A stretch of 64,000 nucleotides of DNA from Enchytraeus crypticus (GCA_905160935.1 CAJHZI010000550.1:124001-188000), one strand, 5' to 3'. Shown: positions 8,233 through 16,600, counted from the stretch's first letter. Numbers and translations: made by a program. The notes: generated from the letters alone by a model not told the origin.

Positions 8233-8763
8233 TTAACTTTGTTGACGCAGAACTTTGTTCTGATTTATATGGAACAATTCGCTTAATATATCATGAAAAC
8301 TTTGCCCGTTGTTAAGTTCATTAATAACATAAATAGAGTAATGACCACATATGATTTCATCTCTAGTTTGTATTTTATATGTACTGAAATATCTGTTTTT
8401 TCCTGAGCAATAATTCTTAACTTCTAATGGAGGTTCAAAACCAAAACTATCAAAGTAATAGCAATTCTTACCCTTAACATAAAGGCTAACCCAGTGTGTT
8501 CCTTGCCCATTACTATCATCCATATTTAATATAAGGCTTTCGCTAGTGCTGGCCTTACCCTTCAGTTCATCTCTCTTAAAAACTCCTTTAATTTTTTTTA
8601 TCTTAAGTGATTTACATTTTTCTATAATATCAAAATTACTTAAAGGTTTTAGTGGTAAAGGAAATTTACTTAGAAATTTAGGAAAAGTTAACAGTTGCAC
8701 GTCTTTTTTTCCTAAAAAAGAACCTGATCCTTCTCTTTCTAAGTTTAAACCTTTACCCCACAC
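8233..8763 (-). CDS. Adenain-like cysteine protease (capsid maturation)
   Basis: Numbering from GTG at 8763, the catalytic residues are His90 (GTHWVSLYV), Asp105 (YYFDSFGFEPP) and Cys139 (EIICGHYSIYV), with Gln132 (KIQTRDE) as oxyanion-hole residue, the order seen in adenovirus-type proteases that cleave virion precursors. The domain core starts around LSNFDIIEKCKSLKIKKIKG. There is no ATG before the catalytic His; the first is residue 81. The first ~15 residues (WGKGLNLEREGSGS) resemble the end of the upstream gene (WGNGLYLERKDQA), so the N-terminus seems to derive from a fused or duplicated neighbour. The core has no internal stop, but the start is doubtful, so it may be a broken gene. Confidence 0.8.
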   Translation of the reverse strand: MWGKGLNLEREGSGSFLGKKDVQLLTFPKFLSKFPLPLKPLSNFDIIEKCKSLKIKKIKGVFKRDELKGKASTSESLILNMDDSNGQGTHWVSLYVKGKNCYYFDSFGFEPPLEVKNYCSGKNRYFSTYKIQTRDEIICGHYSIYVINELNNGQSFHDILSELFHINQNKVLRQQS

Positions 8764-9399
8764 AGCACCTCTAATTCCCTGTGGATTACCTCCTATACCG
8801 ATTTCTTTAAGAGATCAGATAAGATCTTTCCAACCAATGGTATTGGCTCCACAGCATCACTAATTATGCCTGATCCTTCCTTTCTAAGTATAAACCATTA
8901 CCCCACTTTGCACCTCTAAGTCCTTCAGTATTACCTTCTAAACCATATGACTTTAATGTATTTGATAAGGGTATTCCATAAAATGATATTGGATTAGAAT
9001 TTGATAAGGATAACTCTGATGGTCCCCATAATGTTCCTCCTTTTTTAGGTAATCTTTTCCCAGCCACCTGTTTGTTCGAATTACCCGTACCACTTGTTCC
9101 ATCCGCTAATCCTCCTAAAACATCCAAAACATATGGAATTGCTTTGAAGAGGTATTGTAGGAATCCTCCAGTTTTTTTTCGATATGCTTAAGTTGAGTTT
9201 TACTAAGGGTTAGTTCCACACCAGCCTTAGCTTTTTCAATTTTATTTAACTGAGTCTTTGTTAAAGGAAGATTGATATCTCCTGTTAAATTCTTTTTAGA
9301 TAGTCTTATTACAATTTCAGTACCTTTATCACACGCATGTTTAATTTTAGTTGCCTGTCCTGATGTAAGTGTAACTCCATGATTGATGTATTGCGTCAT
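8764..9399 (-). pseudogene. Conserved Polinton protein with repeated G-L-Y/N-L-E-R C-terminal units, frameshifted
   Basis: ATG at 9399. The first 94-codon piece has lysine-rich helices (IRLSKKNLTGDINLPLTKTQ; LTLSKTQLKHIEKK). After an 8-T tract (9172-9179) the family-like reading continues in another frame as a hydrophobic segment (FLQYLFKAIPYVLDVLGGLA) and then glycine-rich WGPSELSL and WGNGLYLER. A further related unit (NPQGIRGAVWGKGLNLERE) precedes the protease. This resembles a conserved, hydrophobic, probably membrane-active minor virion protein of Polintons. The A8/T8 shift could be decay or a slippery site; a second frame change near 8870 favours decay. Confidence 0.6.
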
Positions 9400-9450
9400 T
9401 ATTGTTTATAGTTACTAAAGTAACAAGTCACTACGTTCCTTCATAAGTAA
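9400..9450. promoter_or_regulatory. Divergent intergenic region between left and right gene blocks
   Basis: Fifty-one bases separate ATGs on opposite strands (9399 minus, 9451 plus). A GTTAC-TAAA-GTAAC stem-loop (9411-9424) lies in the middle, and the rightward gene starts in the context AAGTAAATG. It presumably holds both promoters. Confidence 0.45.
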
Positions 9451-10116
9451 ATGAGTAACATCTCTATTTTAAAATCTGGTTCTATAGATAAACCAAAGGT
9501 TAATGATTCTAGTTTTGAAACATTGTCCAGAATTGTACATACAAAACTTCATAGAAATATTACTGATGACATCAGTTTAAATGATAATAGAATAGCAAAT
9601 GTAAAATTACCAATTAATAATAATGATGTATCTACAAAGGGGTATTGTGATGATATTAAAAAAGAAACTATTCTAGCTGCAGTGCAACTAGCCGATCTAC
9701 ATGTAGAAGAAACTGTGCAACCTGTTCTAAATTCAAAACTAAGTAAAAATGGAGATTCAATGACTGGTAGTTTAGACATGAATAATAATCGTATAACTAA
9801 TGTTGGAAATTCTGTAGATGCTCATGATTGTATAACAAAAGAATATTTTGAAACAAGGAATCAAGAACTGGATATGAATTCTAATAAATTATACGTACTC
9901 GTTAATGGTACGATTGATGATACGCTTGCTGAGAAACTTTGTAAAATTGGAGAAGTTATTTCTTTAGTGTTAATGAAAAATGATTTACTGGATCAATACA
10001 CTTCAGAGCAATTCACTAATTCCTTCAGTTATGCTATATCTATGTATAACATTTACAAAAATATCTTTGCAGGAAATATGGAAGATATTGAAGAGAGTTC
10101 TGTATTCGTGGATTGA
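9451..10116 (+). CDS. Fibre-like protein with phage-tail-fibre-type repeats
   Basis: Intact 221-aa frame. The N-terminus (SNISILKSGSIDKPKV) is followed by two copies of a tail-fibre-like unit: LNDNRIANVKLPINNNDVST (residues 43-62) and SMTGSLDMNNNRITNVGN (103-120) ending DCITKEYF, with a partial third at LDMNSNKLYVL (140-150). The N-R-I-x-N-V..D-x-x-T-K-x-Y pattern is the trimeric beta-prism repeat of phage and virus tail fibres. A role in host attachment is inferred. The C-terminus has no obvious knob; a candidate receptor-binding tail could be the separate small frame at 10547-10786. The next small gene follows after 8 bases. Confidence 0.75.
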   Translation: MSNISILKSGSIDKPKVNDSSFETLSRIVHTKLHRNITDDISLNDNRIANVKLPINNNDVSTKGYCDDIKKETILAAVQLADLHVEETVQPVLNSKLSKNGDSMTGSLDMNNNRITNVGNSVDAHDCITKEYFETRNQELDMNSNKLYVLVNGTIDDTLAEKLCKIGEVISLVLMKNDLLDQYTSEQFTNSFSYAISMYNIYKNIFAGNMEDIEESSVFVD

Positions 10117-10124
10117 AAGTTAAT

Positions 10125-10388
10125 ATGATAAGATTGATAGAACTTTTACCTCAAGATATATTTCAAGAGTTAAAGGCAGCTCTACTTAAAGAACAACTAT
10201 CTTTAGTTTTCCTGAAAAAAGGTACAAGGAAAAGATACAGAAGATTTTTAAATAAAACTGTAAAAGAATTTGATCCTGATAACACTAATGAAGAACTGCA
10301 ACTTTTACTTTATAAAAACTTACTCATACTTGATTTGGGTTTTGTTTATTTAAATGATTCCTTGCTATATATGTTACTAAAACAATAA
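10125..10388 (+). CDS. Small helical protein of unknown function
   Basis: An 87-aa protein from ATG at 10125, 8 bases after the fibre stop, so probably co-transcribed. It is rich in Leu and Lys (IELLPQDIFQELKAALLKEQ; KKGTRKRYRRFLNKTVKEF) and predicted all-helical. I do not recognise a family. AATAAA at 10410-10415 and a CTCAACT-AGA-AGTTGAG stem-loop follow. Confidence 0.5.
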   Translation: MIRLIELLPQDIFQELKAALLKEQLSLVFLKKGTRKRYRRFLNKTVKEFDPDNTNEELQLLLYKNLLILDLGFVYLNDSLLYMLLKQ

Positions 10389-10443
10389 TAATGGTGATGG
10401 AGGTGTAAAAATAAAACCTTTGTCTATTCTGAATTTTGTTCAG

Positions 10444-10460
10444 CTCAACTAGAAGTTGAG
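10444..10460 (+). terminator. Stem-loop after the fibre gene pair
   Basis: Perfect 7-bp stem with AGA loop, ~30 bases downstream of AATAAA. It has the same 3-base-loop design as palindromes at 4099, 6583 and 6613. Confidence 0.35.
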
Positions 10461-10546
10461 TATTTTGACCTATTAAAGACTTAACATTTATCTCAAGTTT
10501 TTGTTTGAATAACCTGAAAATATTGTATTATTTATTTACCTATTAA

Positions 10547-10786
10547 ATGGAAGTAGGAAAGCAAAATATACTTAGTTTAAGATTTAGCGGTGGATCAGAA
10601 TTTACTCCTAATAAATTCACAAAACCTCCAGTTGTTATTTGTTAGTTAGTGCGATCAGCTCGATATGGTCAGGATTGTGCTCTGCATATTAACCCGTGTA
10701 ATATTACAAAGGATGGTTTTCAATATTTTGTAGAAGGTCACTATAAACCTGAAGATCAATGTCACTGGGTAGCTATTGGTGATTAA
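10547..10786 (+). pseudogene. Small frame with one internal stop, possible fibre-tip-like domain
   Basis: ATG at 10547 in the context TTAAATG, in-frame TAG at 10643-10645, and the same frame continues to TAA at 10784-10786 (78 sense codons). The second half has CALHINPCNITKDGFQYF and ends HWVAIGD. An ending of W-x-A-I-G with alternating beta-like residues resembles C-terminal fibre or lectin-like receptor domains, but this is weak evidence. A single stop suggests recent decay. Confidence 0.45.
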
Positions 10787-10887
10787 TATGTCTTTAAAGT
10801 CATAACCTGTTGTAATTTAGATCTTCCCCTCTTTTCTAGAGGTAGATAAGATTTAATTGTAACATTAGATGTAGTCATTTGCAGGTA

Positions 10888-11420
10888 TCAAAAGTCATCA
10901 TCAACAGCACCACCATGATAAAAACGATAAAGATCTTCATCACTATCGCCATCATACCCATCATCACTTAAGTCAGGGTCAAGATAACACCTGTCGTCAC
11001 ATGTGACTATATTCCCTTTGGGGCAGCCGAAGGGATATTTAAAATTTTCTGTATTATCTAATTTAGAATGTATGGCATCCGTATTATGCACATAGGAAAT
11101 AAGAATTAAAGTATCCTCAGAAAATCTATTAAAGTCGACTCCATCAAGCTGAATATGTTCAATCATTTTAAAATCGTCATCGGATACGTCGCTAACCTTC
11201 ATCAATGATAATTCATCGCACAACTTATCGATCAAAACGTAAGTTTCGTCAGTAAGATTACTAGTCTTAACTCCCCTGCAGAGTGTAGCTTCCAAATGCT
11301 TAAAACTGGCCATTTTAAAAATGATGATTTTTCAGAAGGTTTCATATCCTCTAATTTTTCTAAAGTTGTATCTAGCACCTTTCTCAAAGCCATATCTTGT
11401 AGTCGGTTCATTGTCGGCAC
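10888..11420 (-). CDS. Acidic protein of unknown function, probably frameshifted near its start
   Basis: The 141-aa frame from ATG at 11313 has a helical first half (TYVLIDKLCDELSLM; DFKMIEHIQLDGVDF) and a strongly acidic tail (DPDLSDDGYDGDSDEDLY). A second frame immediately upstream (ATG at 11411, MNRLQDMALRKVLDTTLEKL) looks like its natural N-terminus, offset by one base at an AT-rich run near 11318. No family recognised. A second open frame from ATG at 11514 leads into the same area and may be a leader or chance. Confidence 0.45.
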
Positions 11421-11510
11421 TATTTATAGTACACATAATTACATAAAAGAAAAATATAGAACACTTTAAATATTGTGTATTATATTTTGTTTTTGTAACT
11501 TGAGAAGTAT

Positions 11511-11729
11511 TCATTTATTAGCGAGGAGATGTTTATTGGATTCAATATGTCTAGAGTAATTATGAAGCGTCATGGTTTTATCACAAATATCGCAGTAATA
11601 TTTTTTTGTTGCATATTTCTTTACAGCCCTTATTTTAGATTGTTGTCTCTCTTCCTCTGTATCATACTTTTTAACTCTTCGGCTTAAATCTCCAACTAAA
11701 ATAGTTGTATCGTTCAGAGAAGCCTCCAT
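11511..11729 (-). CDS. Small C2H2 zinc-finger protein
   Basis: Intact 72-aa protein, ATG at 11729 in the context AATAAATG. Lysine/arginine-rich residues 18-43 precede one C2H2 finger (Cys46, Cys49, His61, His67: YYCDICDKTMTLHNYSRHIE). Single-finger small proteins occur in Polinton-like viruses, likely as nucleic-acid-binding regulators. Its stop overlaps the next TAAATG motif. Confidence 0.65.
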   Translation of the reverse strand: MEASLNDTTILVGDLSRRVKKYDTEEERQQSKIRAVKKYATKKYYCDICDKTMTLHNYSRHIESNKHLLANK

Positions 11730-11788
11730 TTATTTAACGAATTTTCTAATGAAAGAAAAATTCTTTTATATAATCTTTTCCCTAATAA
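11730..11788. promoter_or_regulatory. Bidirectional promoter region
   Basis: Fifty-nine AT-rich bases between divergent ATGs. TTTTATATAAT (11764-11774) looks like a TATA box ~15-20 bases from the rightward ATG, and both genes start at AATAAATG. Confidence 0.5.
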
Positions 11789-12397
11789 ATGGAGTTGACA
11801 AAAGAAGAGCTGGAAAAGCTAAAGTTATTTGATAATTTAACTATGAACAAGGTTGAAGGTGTATTAGGACGTAAAATAACTAATGATGAATTTAATAATA
11901 TTATAGGTCTTGCTTCGACATTTTCAAATGTCGCGAAAAAAAGTCAAGCAGTAAAAGTTCGTGTGAAAAGACCAGATAATAACAGAAAGATTAACGTAGG
12001 CGGTCGTGCATTTAAAAAGTTCCTTAAACTGGGGAAATATACTTACGATGAAAAGACCAATAGTTTTATAAATATAAGTAATAATAATAATCCTGTTGCG
12101 AAATAAGAAGAAGCTAAAGTTAAAGTTTTTGTGAAAAGTCCAGAAACTAATAGAAAGATTTTAGTAGGGTATCCTACATTTAAAAAGCTACTCAAGGAAT
12201 ATAGTTATGATGAAAAAACCAAGGAGTTTACTCTTCTTGATGGTAATAAAGAACAAAAACCTAAAACTGTTTTTAGTCCAGTAAGTAGAAAACAGATTAA
12301 AATAGGTGGTCCTGCATTTAAAAAGCTACTTAAGGTATATGAGCATGAATCATGCTCATATACCTTCTTCAGTCAATCAGCATTACTTTTGATTTAG
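11789..12397 (+). pseudogene. Repeat protein with R-K-I-x-V-G-x-x-F-K-K-L-L-K units, one in-frame stop
   Basis: ATG at 11789 in the context AATAAATG. An in-frame TAA at 12104-12106 splits an otherwise continuous frame to 12397. Three copies of a ~35-residue unit are visible: PDNNRKINVGGRAFKKFLK, PETNRKILVGYPTFKKLLK and SRKQIKIGGPAFKKLLK, the first two followed by YxYDEKT. The unit recalls the viral 2-cysteine adaptor motif (basic R-K-I-x-x-G..Y/F-x-x-L) but lacks its cysteines. The third copy is cut by a perfect palindrome at 12332-12366, after which the frame is unrelated. Function unknown. Confidence 0.6.
12332..12366. repeat. Perfect 17+1+17 palindrome at a rearrangement junction
   Basis: AAGGTATATGAGCATGA and its exact inverse flank a single A. 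It lies where the repeat-protein gene breaks off and shortly before the polymerase remnant begins without its N-terminus, so it probably marks a snap-back/deletion junction. Confidence 0.8.
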
Positions 12398-14677
12398 TGT
12401 GTGGTTATATTTTTAGGGAACAGATATAAAGGGATAAAGACGAAAAGCTTTTTATTTCTCGATCAAATAAATTACTGTGCGCCGGGAACAAGTGTAAGTA
12501 AGTTTATTAAGTCCTATGATATTGATGAACAAAAGGGTTGGTTTCCTTATGAATGATTTGATAGTTATGATAAGATGGATTACCTAGTTAAGGATTTAAA
12601 AATAGAGGATTTCTATTCATCGTTAAAAGGCGAAAAGATGAAAGAAAAAGATTTTAATAAACTTATGAAAATATGTAAGGAAAAGAAAATAGTATTTGTT
12701 AAAGATTTATTGAGATGGTATAATAATTTAGATGTTAGACCAATGTTAAAAGCATGTTTAAAACAAAAGGAATTATATTATACATTTAAACTAGATATCT
12801 ATAAAGACGCATTTTCACTTCCTGGTTTAGCTGAAAATATTCTGTATCAGTGGCAAATATTGGAGTTTGAAAAATATCTAGTAGATACTAAAAAAACTAA
12901 TTATTACTGTCTCTATATTGATGTCGAGCATGAAGAATTAGAGAAGAGAATAAGTAATTATAGAAGACAAGATGAAGATAAGAAAAGAGATCCAAGTCAA
13001 AATGTGACAGTTGAAGATGTTAGAAATATATTCAGTAGAGATAATTATCGTTGTCATTATTGTTGGAGTTTTCTATGTAGAGATCCTTGGTCATTAGATA
13101 GGATAGATTGTAAGAAACCTCACGTTAAAGATAACTGTGTTTTATCTTGTCAGAAATGTAATAAAGCTAGATCAGATAAACTATATAAAGAGTTTTATAT
13201 ACATAAAGCACTATTGAGATGGGAAAGGTATAATCCTATGATATGGTTATTTAGTGAAGAAAATAAGGATGCTTTTTATAAATTAAAACAAAATATAACT
13301 GGTGGCGCATCCATTGTATTTCATAGGTATCATGAAGAAGATAAAACGAAGATTAGTAGAGTAAATTACAGTATAGCTAAAAAGGAATGGGGTTACAGCA
13401 AAGAAGTAGGGAAAGCAGTTAAGAAAATAGTTGGGTATGATGCAAATGCTCTATATCTATATTGTATAGGTGAAGAAATGCCTTGTGGTAAATTATATTG
13501 GCAAGAAAATAGTGATTGGGTAAAGTATGAAAAAGAACTTATGACTGGGGAGTTCTTTGGATTTATGGAAGTTGATATAGAAGTACCTGAAGATATATGG
13601 AATTATTTTAGTGAGATGTGTCCGATATTTCAAAATAGGGAGCATGATGAAACTATATGTGGAGAATACACACAAGCTGTACTTGAGAAGATGGATAGAA
13701 AACCTACGAAAAGTAAAAAACTTATGGCTATACTAAAGGCAGAAAAGATATTAATTAAATCTACAAGACTAAAATGGTTAATAGAGCAAGGATGTGTTGT
13801 TAGTAAATTACATGGAGTTATTTCAGCTAGGAGAGGAAGAGTATTGAAGGGTTTTATGGATTGGGTATCAGATGAAAGAAGAAAAGGAGATAGAGATACA
13901 AAGTATGCAATAATTGCTGAAGGGTGTAAACTTATTGGTAATGCAGCTTTTGGAAGAACGGGTTTGAATAAGAATAGATTCAAAGAGGTTAAATATTGCA
14001 CTGAAGTACAGTTCAATAGAGCTAAAAACAATCACTTTTATTATGGAGCAAAAGAATGTAACGGAGTGTATGCTGGACAGGATCCAGGTAAACCTTCGGT
14101 TTACGAAGTAACTAAAAGAGCTAGAAAGGTTTATCAAGATATGCCTATCCAAATTGCATGTAGTATATATGATGATTCAAAGTTAAGGATGTTACAGTTT
14201 TACTATGATTGTATAGAAAAATATATTGATAGATCAGATTTCCAGTATATAGAGATGGATACAGATTCGGCTTGTATGGCTATGACAGATGATTTTGAGA
14301 AGTTAATTAAACCAGATTTAAAGGATGAGTTCGAAAAGGAAAAACATAAATGGTTTTCAACAGATGCATATAGTAAAAGAACTCCAGGATTGTTTAAGAT
14401 AGAATAAGAAGGAGAAGGTATGGTGGCTTTATGTAGTAAAACATATTATGTATGGGGAAATGTTAAAGATAAGGCTTCATCAAAAGGTTTACAGAAGCGT
14501 AATAGTATTATAAATAAAGAAAAATATATACAATGTCTGTTTAAAGGTGAGGTTATTAATTGTATTAATAAGGGTTTTCGGTTTGATCAGAAAGAGATGA
14601 AAACATACGAGCAGAATAAAGTAGGGTTATCTCCGTTATATACAAAGGGTGTTGATCACAACACCCTTTGTATATAA
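12398..14677 (+). pseudogene. polB: Protein-primed-type family-B DNA polymerase with HNH insert; N-terminus lost, two stops
   Basis: The frame is open from 12398 with exonuclease-domain remnants (FLFLDQINYCAPGTSVSKFI), broken by TGA at 12554-12556; then a 610-aa frame from ATG 12575. Visible there: Exo III-like LLRWYNNLDV (~45-55), an HNH-type module (YRCHYCW ~158-163, LDRIDCKKPH ~175-184, LSCQKCNKARSD ~190-201), polymerase motif A (YDANALYLYCIGEEMP ~287), motif B (KLIGNAAFG ~453) and motif C (YIEMDTDSACM ~558-566). TAA at 14405-14407 interrupts a frame that resumes at once (MVALCSKTYY) and ends at 14677. Exo I and the expected N-terminus are missing upstream of the palindrome at 12332. The enzyme would replicate the element; this copy cannot encode it whole. 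The last ~50 codons lie in the right TIR. Confidence 0.88.
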
Positions 14678-15055
14678 CGGAGATAACCCTACTTGATGGA
14701 TGATGGCATTCATATTAGACCGATTGTATTCTAAAGACTTTTGATCGGTTTAGCTTGTATGAATAGGGATTAATATTATATATATTTTATACTTTTGATC
14801 GGTTTAGCTTGTATGAATAGAGATTAATATTATATATACATGTATATATATTTTACACTTTTTAACAGATAGAAGTAGTATACAATGCGGGATTACGCTA
14901 CTATTTTGCATTTCTAGAACGATTTTTATAGTAGTTTATTTAGTATTTTGGTGAGCGAACGGGGAGAGCGAGACAAAAATAGTAAATAAATTGCTATAAA
15001 AAGAGGTCGTTCTAGAAATGCAGAACGGTAGCGTAATCCCGCATAGTATACTACT
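14522..15055 (-). repeat. Right terminal inverted repeat of the Maverick
   Basis: Inverse of 1509-1998: polymerase 3' end, two AT-rich units with TTTTGATCGGTTTAGCTTG, and the 182-bp palindromic tip (14874-15055). It is longer than the left copy mainly through a 41-bp inverted duplication at 14655-14694. Confidence 0.9.
14619..14694. repeat. Perfect 36+4+36 snap-back palindrome in the right TIR
   Basis: Bases 14619-14654 are followed by ATCA and then their exact inverse (14659-14694). The left TIR has only one arm, so the second arm was added to the right copy. It diverts the polymerase C-terminus into DHNTLCI. Confidence 0.9.
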
Positions 15056-15147
15056 TACTATCAGTTATTTTTATTATATTTTTATTAGTCTCTGTTGAAT
15101 GATTGTTCGATGTGGTTGAAAACTCTATGTATTCAAAAGTGAAAACC

Positions 15148-15599
15148 ATTCATGACAAGTATCTGCTAAACTCGCTTTGTAATCTATCTAGAGCTGCAGC
15201 AACTGGTCGAAGCATTGATATCAAGTCCTTCGCTTTTCTGTAAAGGTTGAAATAATTGACTAGGTGACAAATTCTTGCTTCAATTTCTTGTTCATGCTCT
15301 TCTGCAATACTGAAATAAGCTTGTCGATTGCGAAGAAATGTATCAATACATGTCAGCTGACTATTCCATCTGGTGTCACCAGGTAGCTAAGGCTTCACCG
15401 AAAGTGGATACTCCTTCAGCCGTGCACCAGGGGCATGATGGTTCTTGAAATATTTTGGCACTTCAATGATCTGCTTCTTTTTAGCAACCAGTGTGAGTGC
15501 CTGTTCAGTGTATGTGTCGCACAGCATACACAATCCCTGATCTTCCTCCTTTAAAAGTCGTCTAATTTTAACCATATTCTTAGCATAATCTGTGACCAC
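15148..15599 (-). pseudogene. hAT transposase fragment
   Basis: The minus-strand frame reads VTDYAKNMVKIRRLLKE.. and later GDTRWNSQLTCIDTFLRNRQ and NLYRKAKDLISML, typical of the catalytic core of hAT transposases around the second catalytic Asp and the TRWNS motif. An in-frame TAG at ~15387 and a stop near 15150 break it. Only this central part remains; the rest is missing from the deleted hAT. It lies between the Maverick and the hAT right end. Confidence 0.75.
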
Positions 15600-16114
15600 A
15601 TTTTCTAAATTACATCCAATTTTAACCTTTAATTTAGCTAGTTAAGTATTTTTTAATGACATCACTGACCACTGTGTGCTACTTTTTGTAATCTAGTTTT
15701 TAAAGTTTATAACTTTATGCCTCAGGGATTTGCTTTTGTTATAGGGTGTTACACTACTAGTTTTTCAACATGTGCTGGCAGAAACTTGATAACTCTGTGT
15801 GTGACCAATTAATGGGACTGCAATATAATGTAGTTGTTACTAGTTTTTATGTGTTAGACAAGAAAGACTTTTGCCAGGAGGGTTTTTGCCGCATAGACGG
15901 TCTTTGCCAGTTTTTGCCATGGCAAAAACTGGTTTTTGCCGGGACGGCTTTTTCCATGGAAAAAACCGGTTTTTTCCACTTAGTGGCAAAAACTTGCCAA
16001 CCCTGACTGGCATTTACTAACTTTTCCTTGATCAGTTGATTGTTTAATCCTCTGTTGCTGGTAAACTATTGTTCTGAATTTTTTGGTATTCACTAAGAAA
16101 TTTTGCGTGGATAT
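15600..16114. other. hAT right end and flank, no gene
   Basis: AT-rich sequence, then the hAT subterminal region (TTTTTGCC/GGCAAAAA inverted units from ~15870), terminus at 16005 and target duplication to 16013. No coding sequence seen. Confidence 0.7.
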
Positions 16115-16600
16115 TAACTACAAGGTCAACCGCCAAAATTATCTCGGCCAGCCAATCACAGCGCAGTCCTTTAGGCTGATCGACCAATCAGCTTACTTAG
16201 TAAACAAAGTCTGAATATTATTTCTTAATCAGCGATATTGCAAGTCAACTGTTTAAACGCCCGAAAACAGGCGCGCAGAGCTATGCATTACTTTACACAT
16301 CGATTCAAGCTTGCTGAATATCAAATTGTGACGAATCAGTAGTTTACGCAACTTTTGATGTTTAAACACTTGATTATCTCACTAGTAACTACGGCCGTAA
16401 CTGTAAACAAAGCACCCTAATCCGTGGATAAAGTTACGCCGCGATGTAAACTTACGAAAACAGAGGCGTAGCTATGCCTTACTTTAAACCGTGATTTAAA
16501 GCTTACTGGATACCAAATTATGACTAATCCGTTGTTTACGCCTCTGTTGAGGTTCAAACCGCGAACTATCTCACTACTGAATATCAGCATTGCTGTGGAA
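16115..16600 (+). repeat. Interspersed repeat, two diverged head-to-tail halves
   Basis: It contains CCAATCACAGCGC and two copies of a unit with TTTACGC..CTATGC.TTACTTTA. Reverse-oriented relatives lie at ~56790-57060 and ~44630-44740. Type unknown. Confidence 0.55.

Larger units (their letters stand above)
1509..15055. mobile_element. Maverick/Polinton (adintovirus-like) endogenous element, decaying copy
   Basis: The element is bounded by inverted terminal repeats beginning AGTAGTATAC at 1509 and ending GTATACTACT at 15055. Its gene set is diagnostic: rve-type integrase, family-B polymerase, double- and single-jelly-roll capsid proteins, A32/FtsK-like packaging ATPase, adenain-like protease, PLA2 protein and fibre. 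A direct repeat CTATCAGT lies at 1501-1508 and 15058-15065, the right copy two bases away from the TIR end, and is a candidate target duplication. Genes run leftward from 9.4 kb and mostly rightward from 9.45 kb. At least five genes carry frameshifts or stops, so autonomous activity is unlikely. Confidence 0.95.
1098..16005 (-). mobile_element. hAT-type DNA transposon interrupted by a Maverick/Polinton
   Basis: The left end CAGGGTTGG at 1098 pairs with the right end CCAACCCTG ending at 16005. Both ends are followed inward by GTTTTTGCC/GGCAAAAAC repeats that form short inverted copies. The flanking 8-mers ACTGGTAT (1090-1097) and ACTGGCAT (16006-16013) match at 7 of 8 positions, as expected for an hAT target duplication. 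A decayed hAT transposase is readable at 15148-15599. Without the inserted 13.5-kb element this transposon is only ~1.36 kb, so it was already an internally deleted copy when invaded. Confidence 0.85.

Noticed and set aside
13048-13200. Intein in the polymerase
   Set aside because: The insert has an HNH-type zinc module but no splice-junction Cys/Ser or His-Asn blocks.
13493-14152. Minus-strand ORFs of 60-133 aa opposite the polymerase
   Set aside because: Antisense shadows of an AT-rich coding region; the plus strand carries polymerase motifs.
12575-14407. Taking the 610-aa frame as a complete small polymerase
   Set aside because: Family-like sequence continues in frame before the TGA at 12554 and after the TAA at 14405, so it is a fragment of a longer broken gene.
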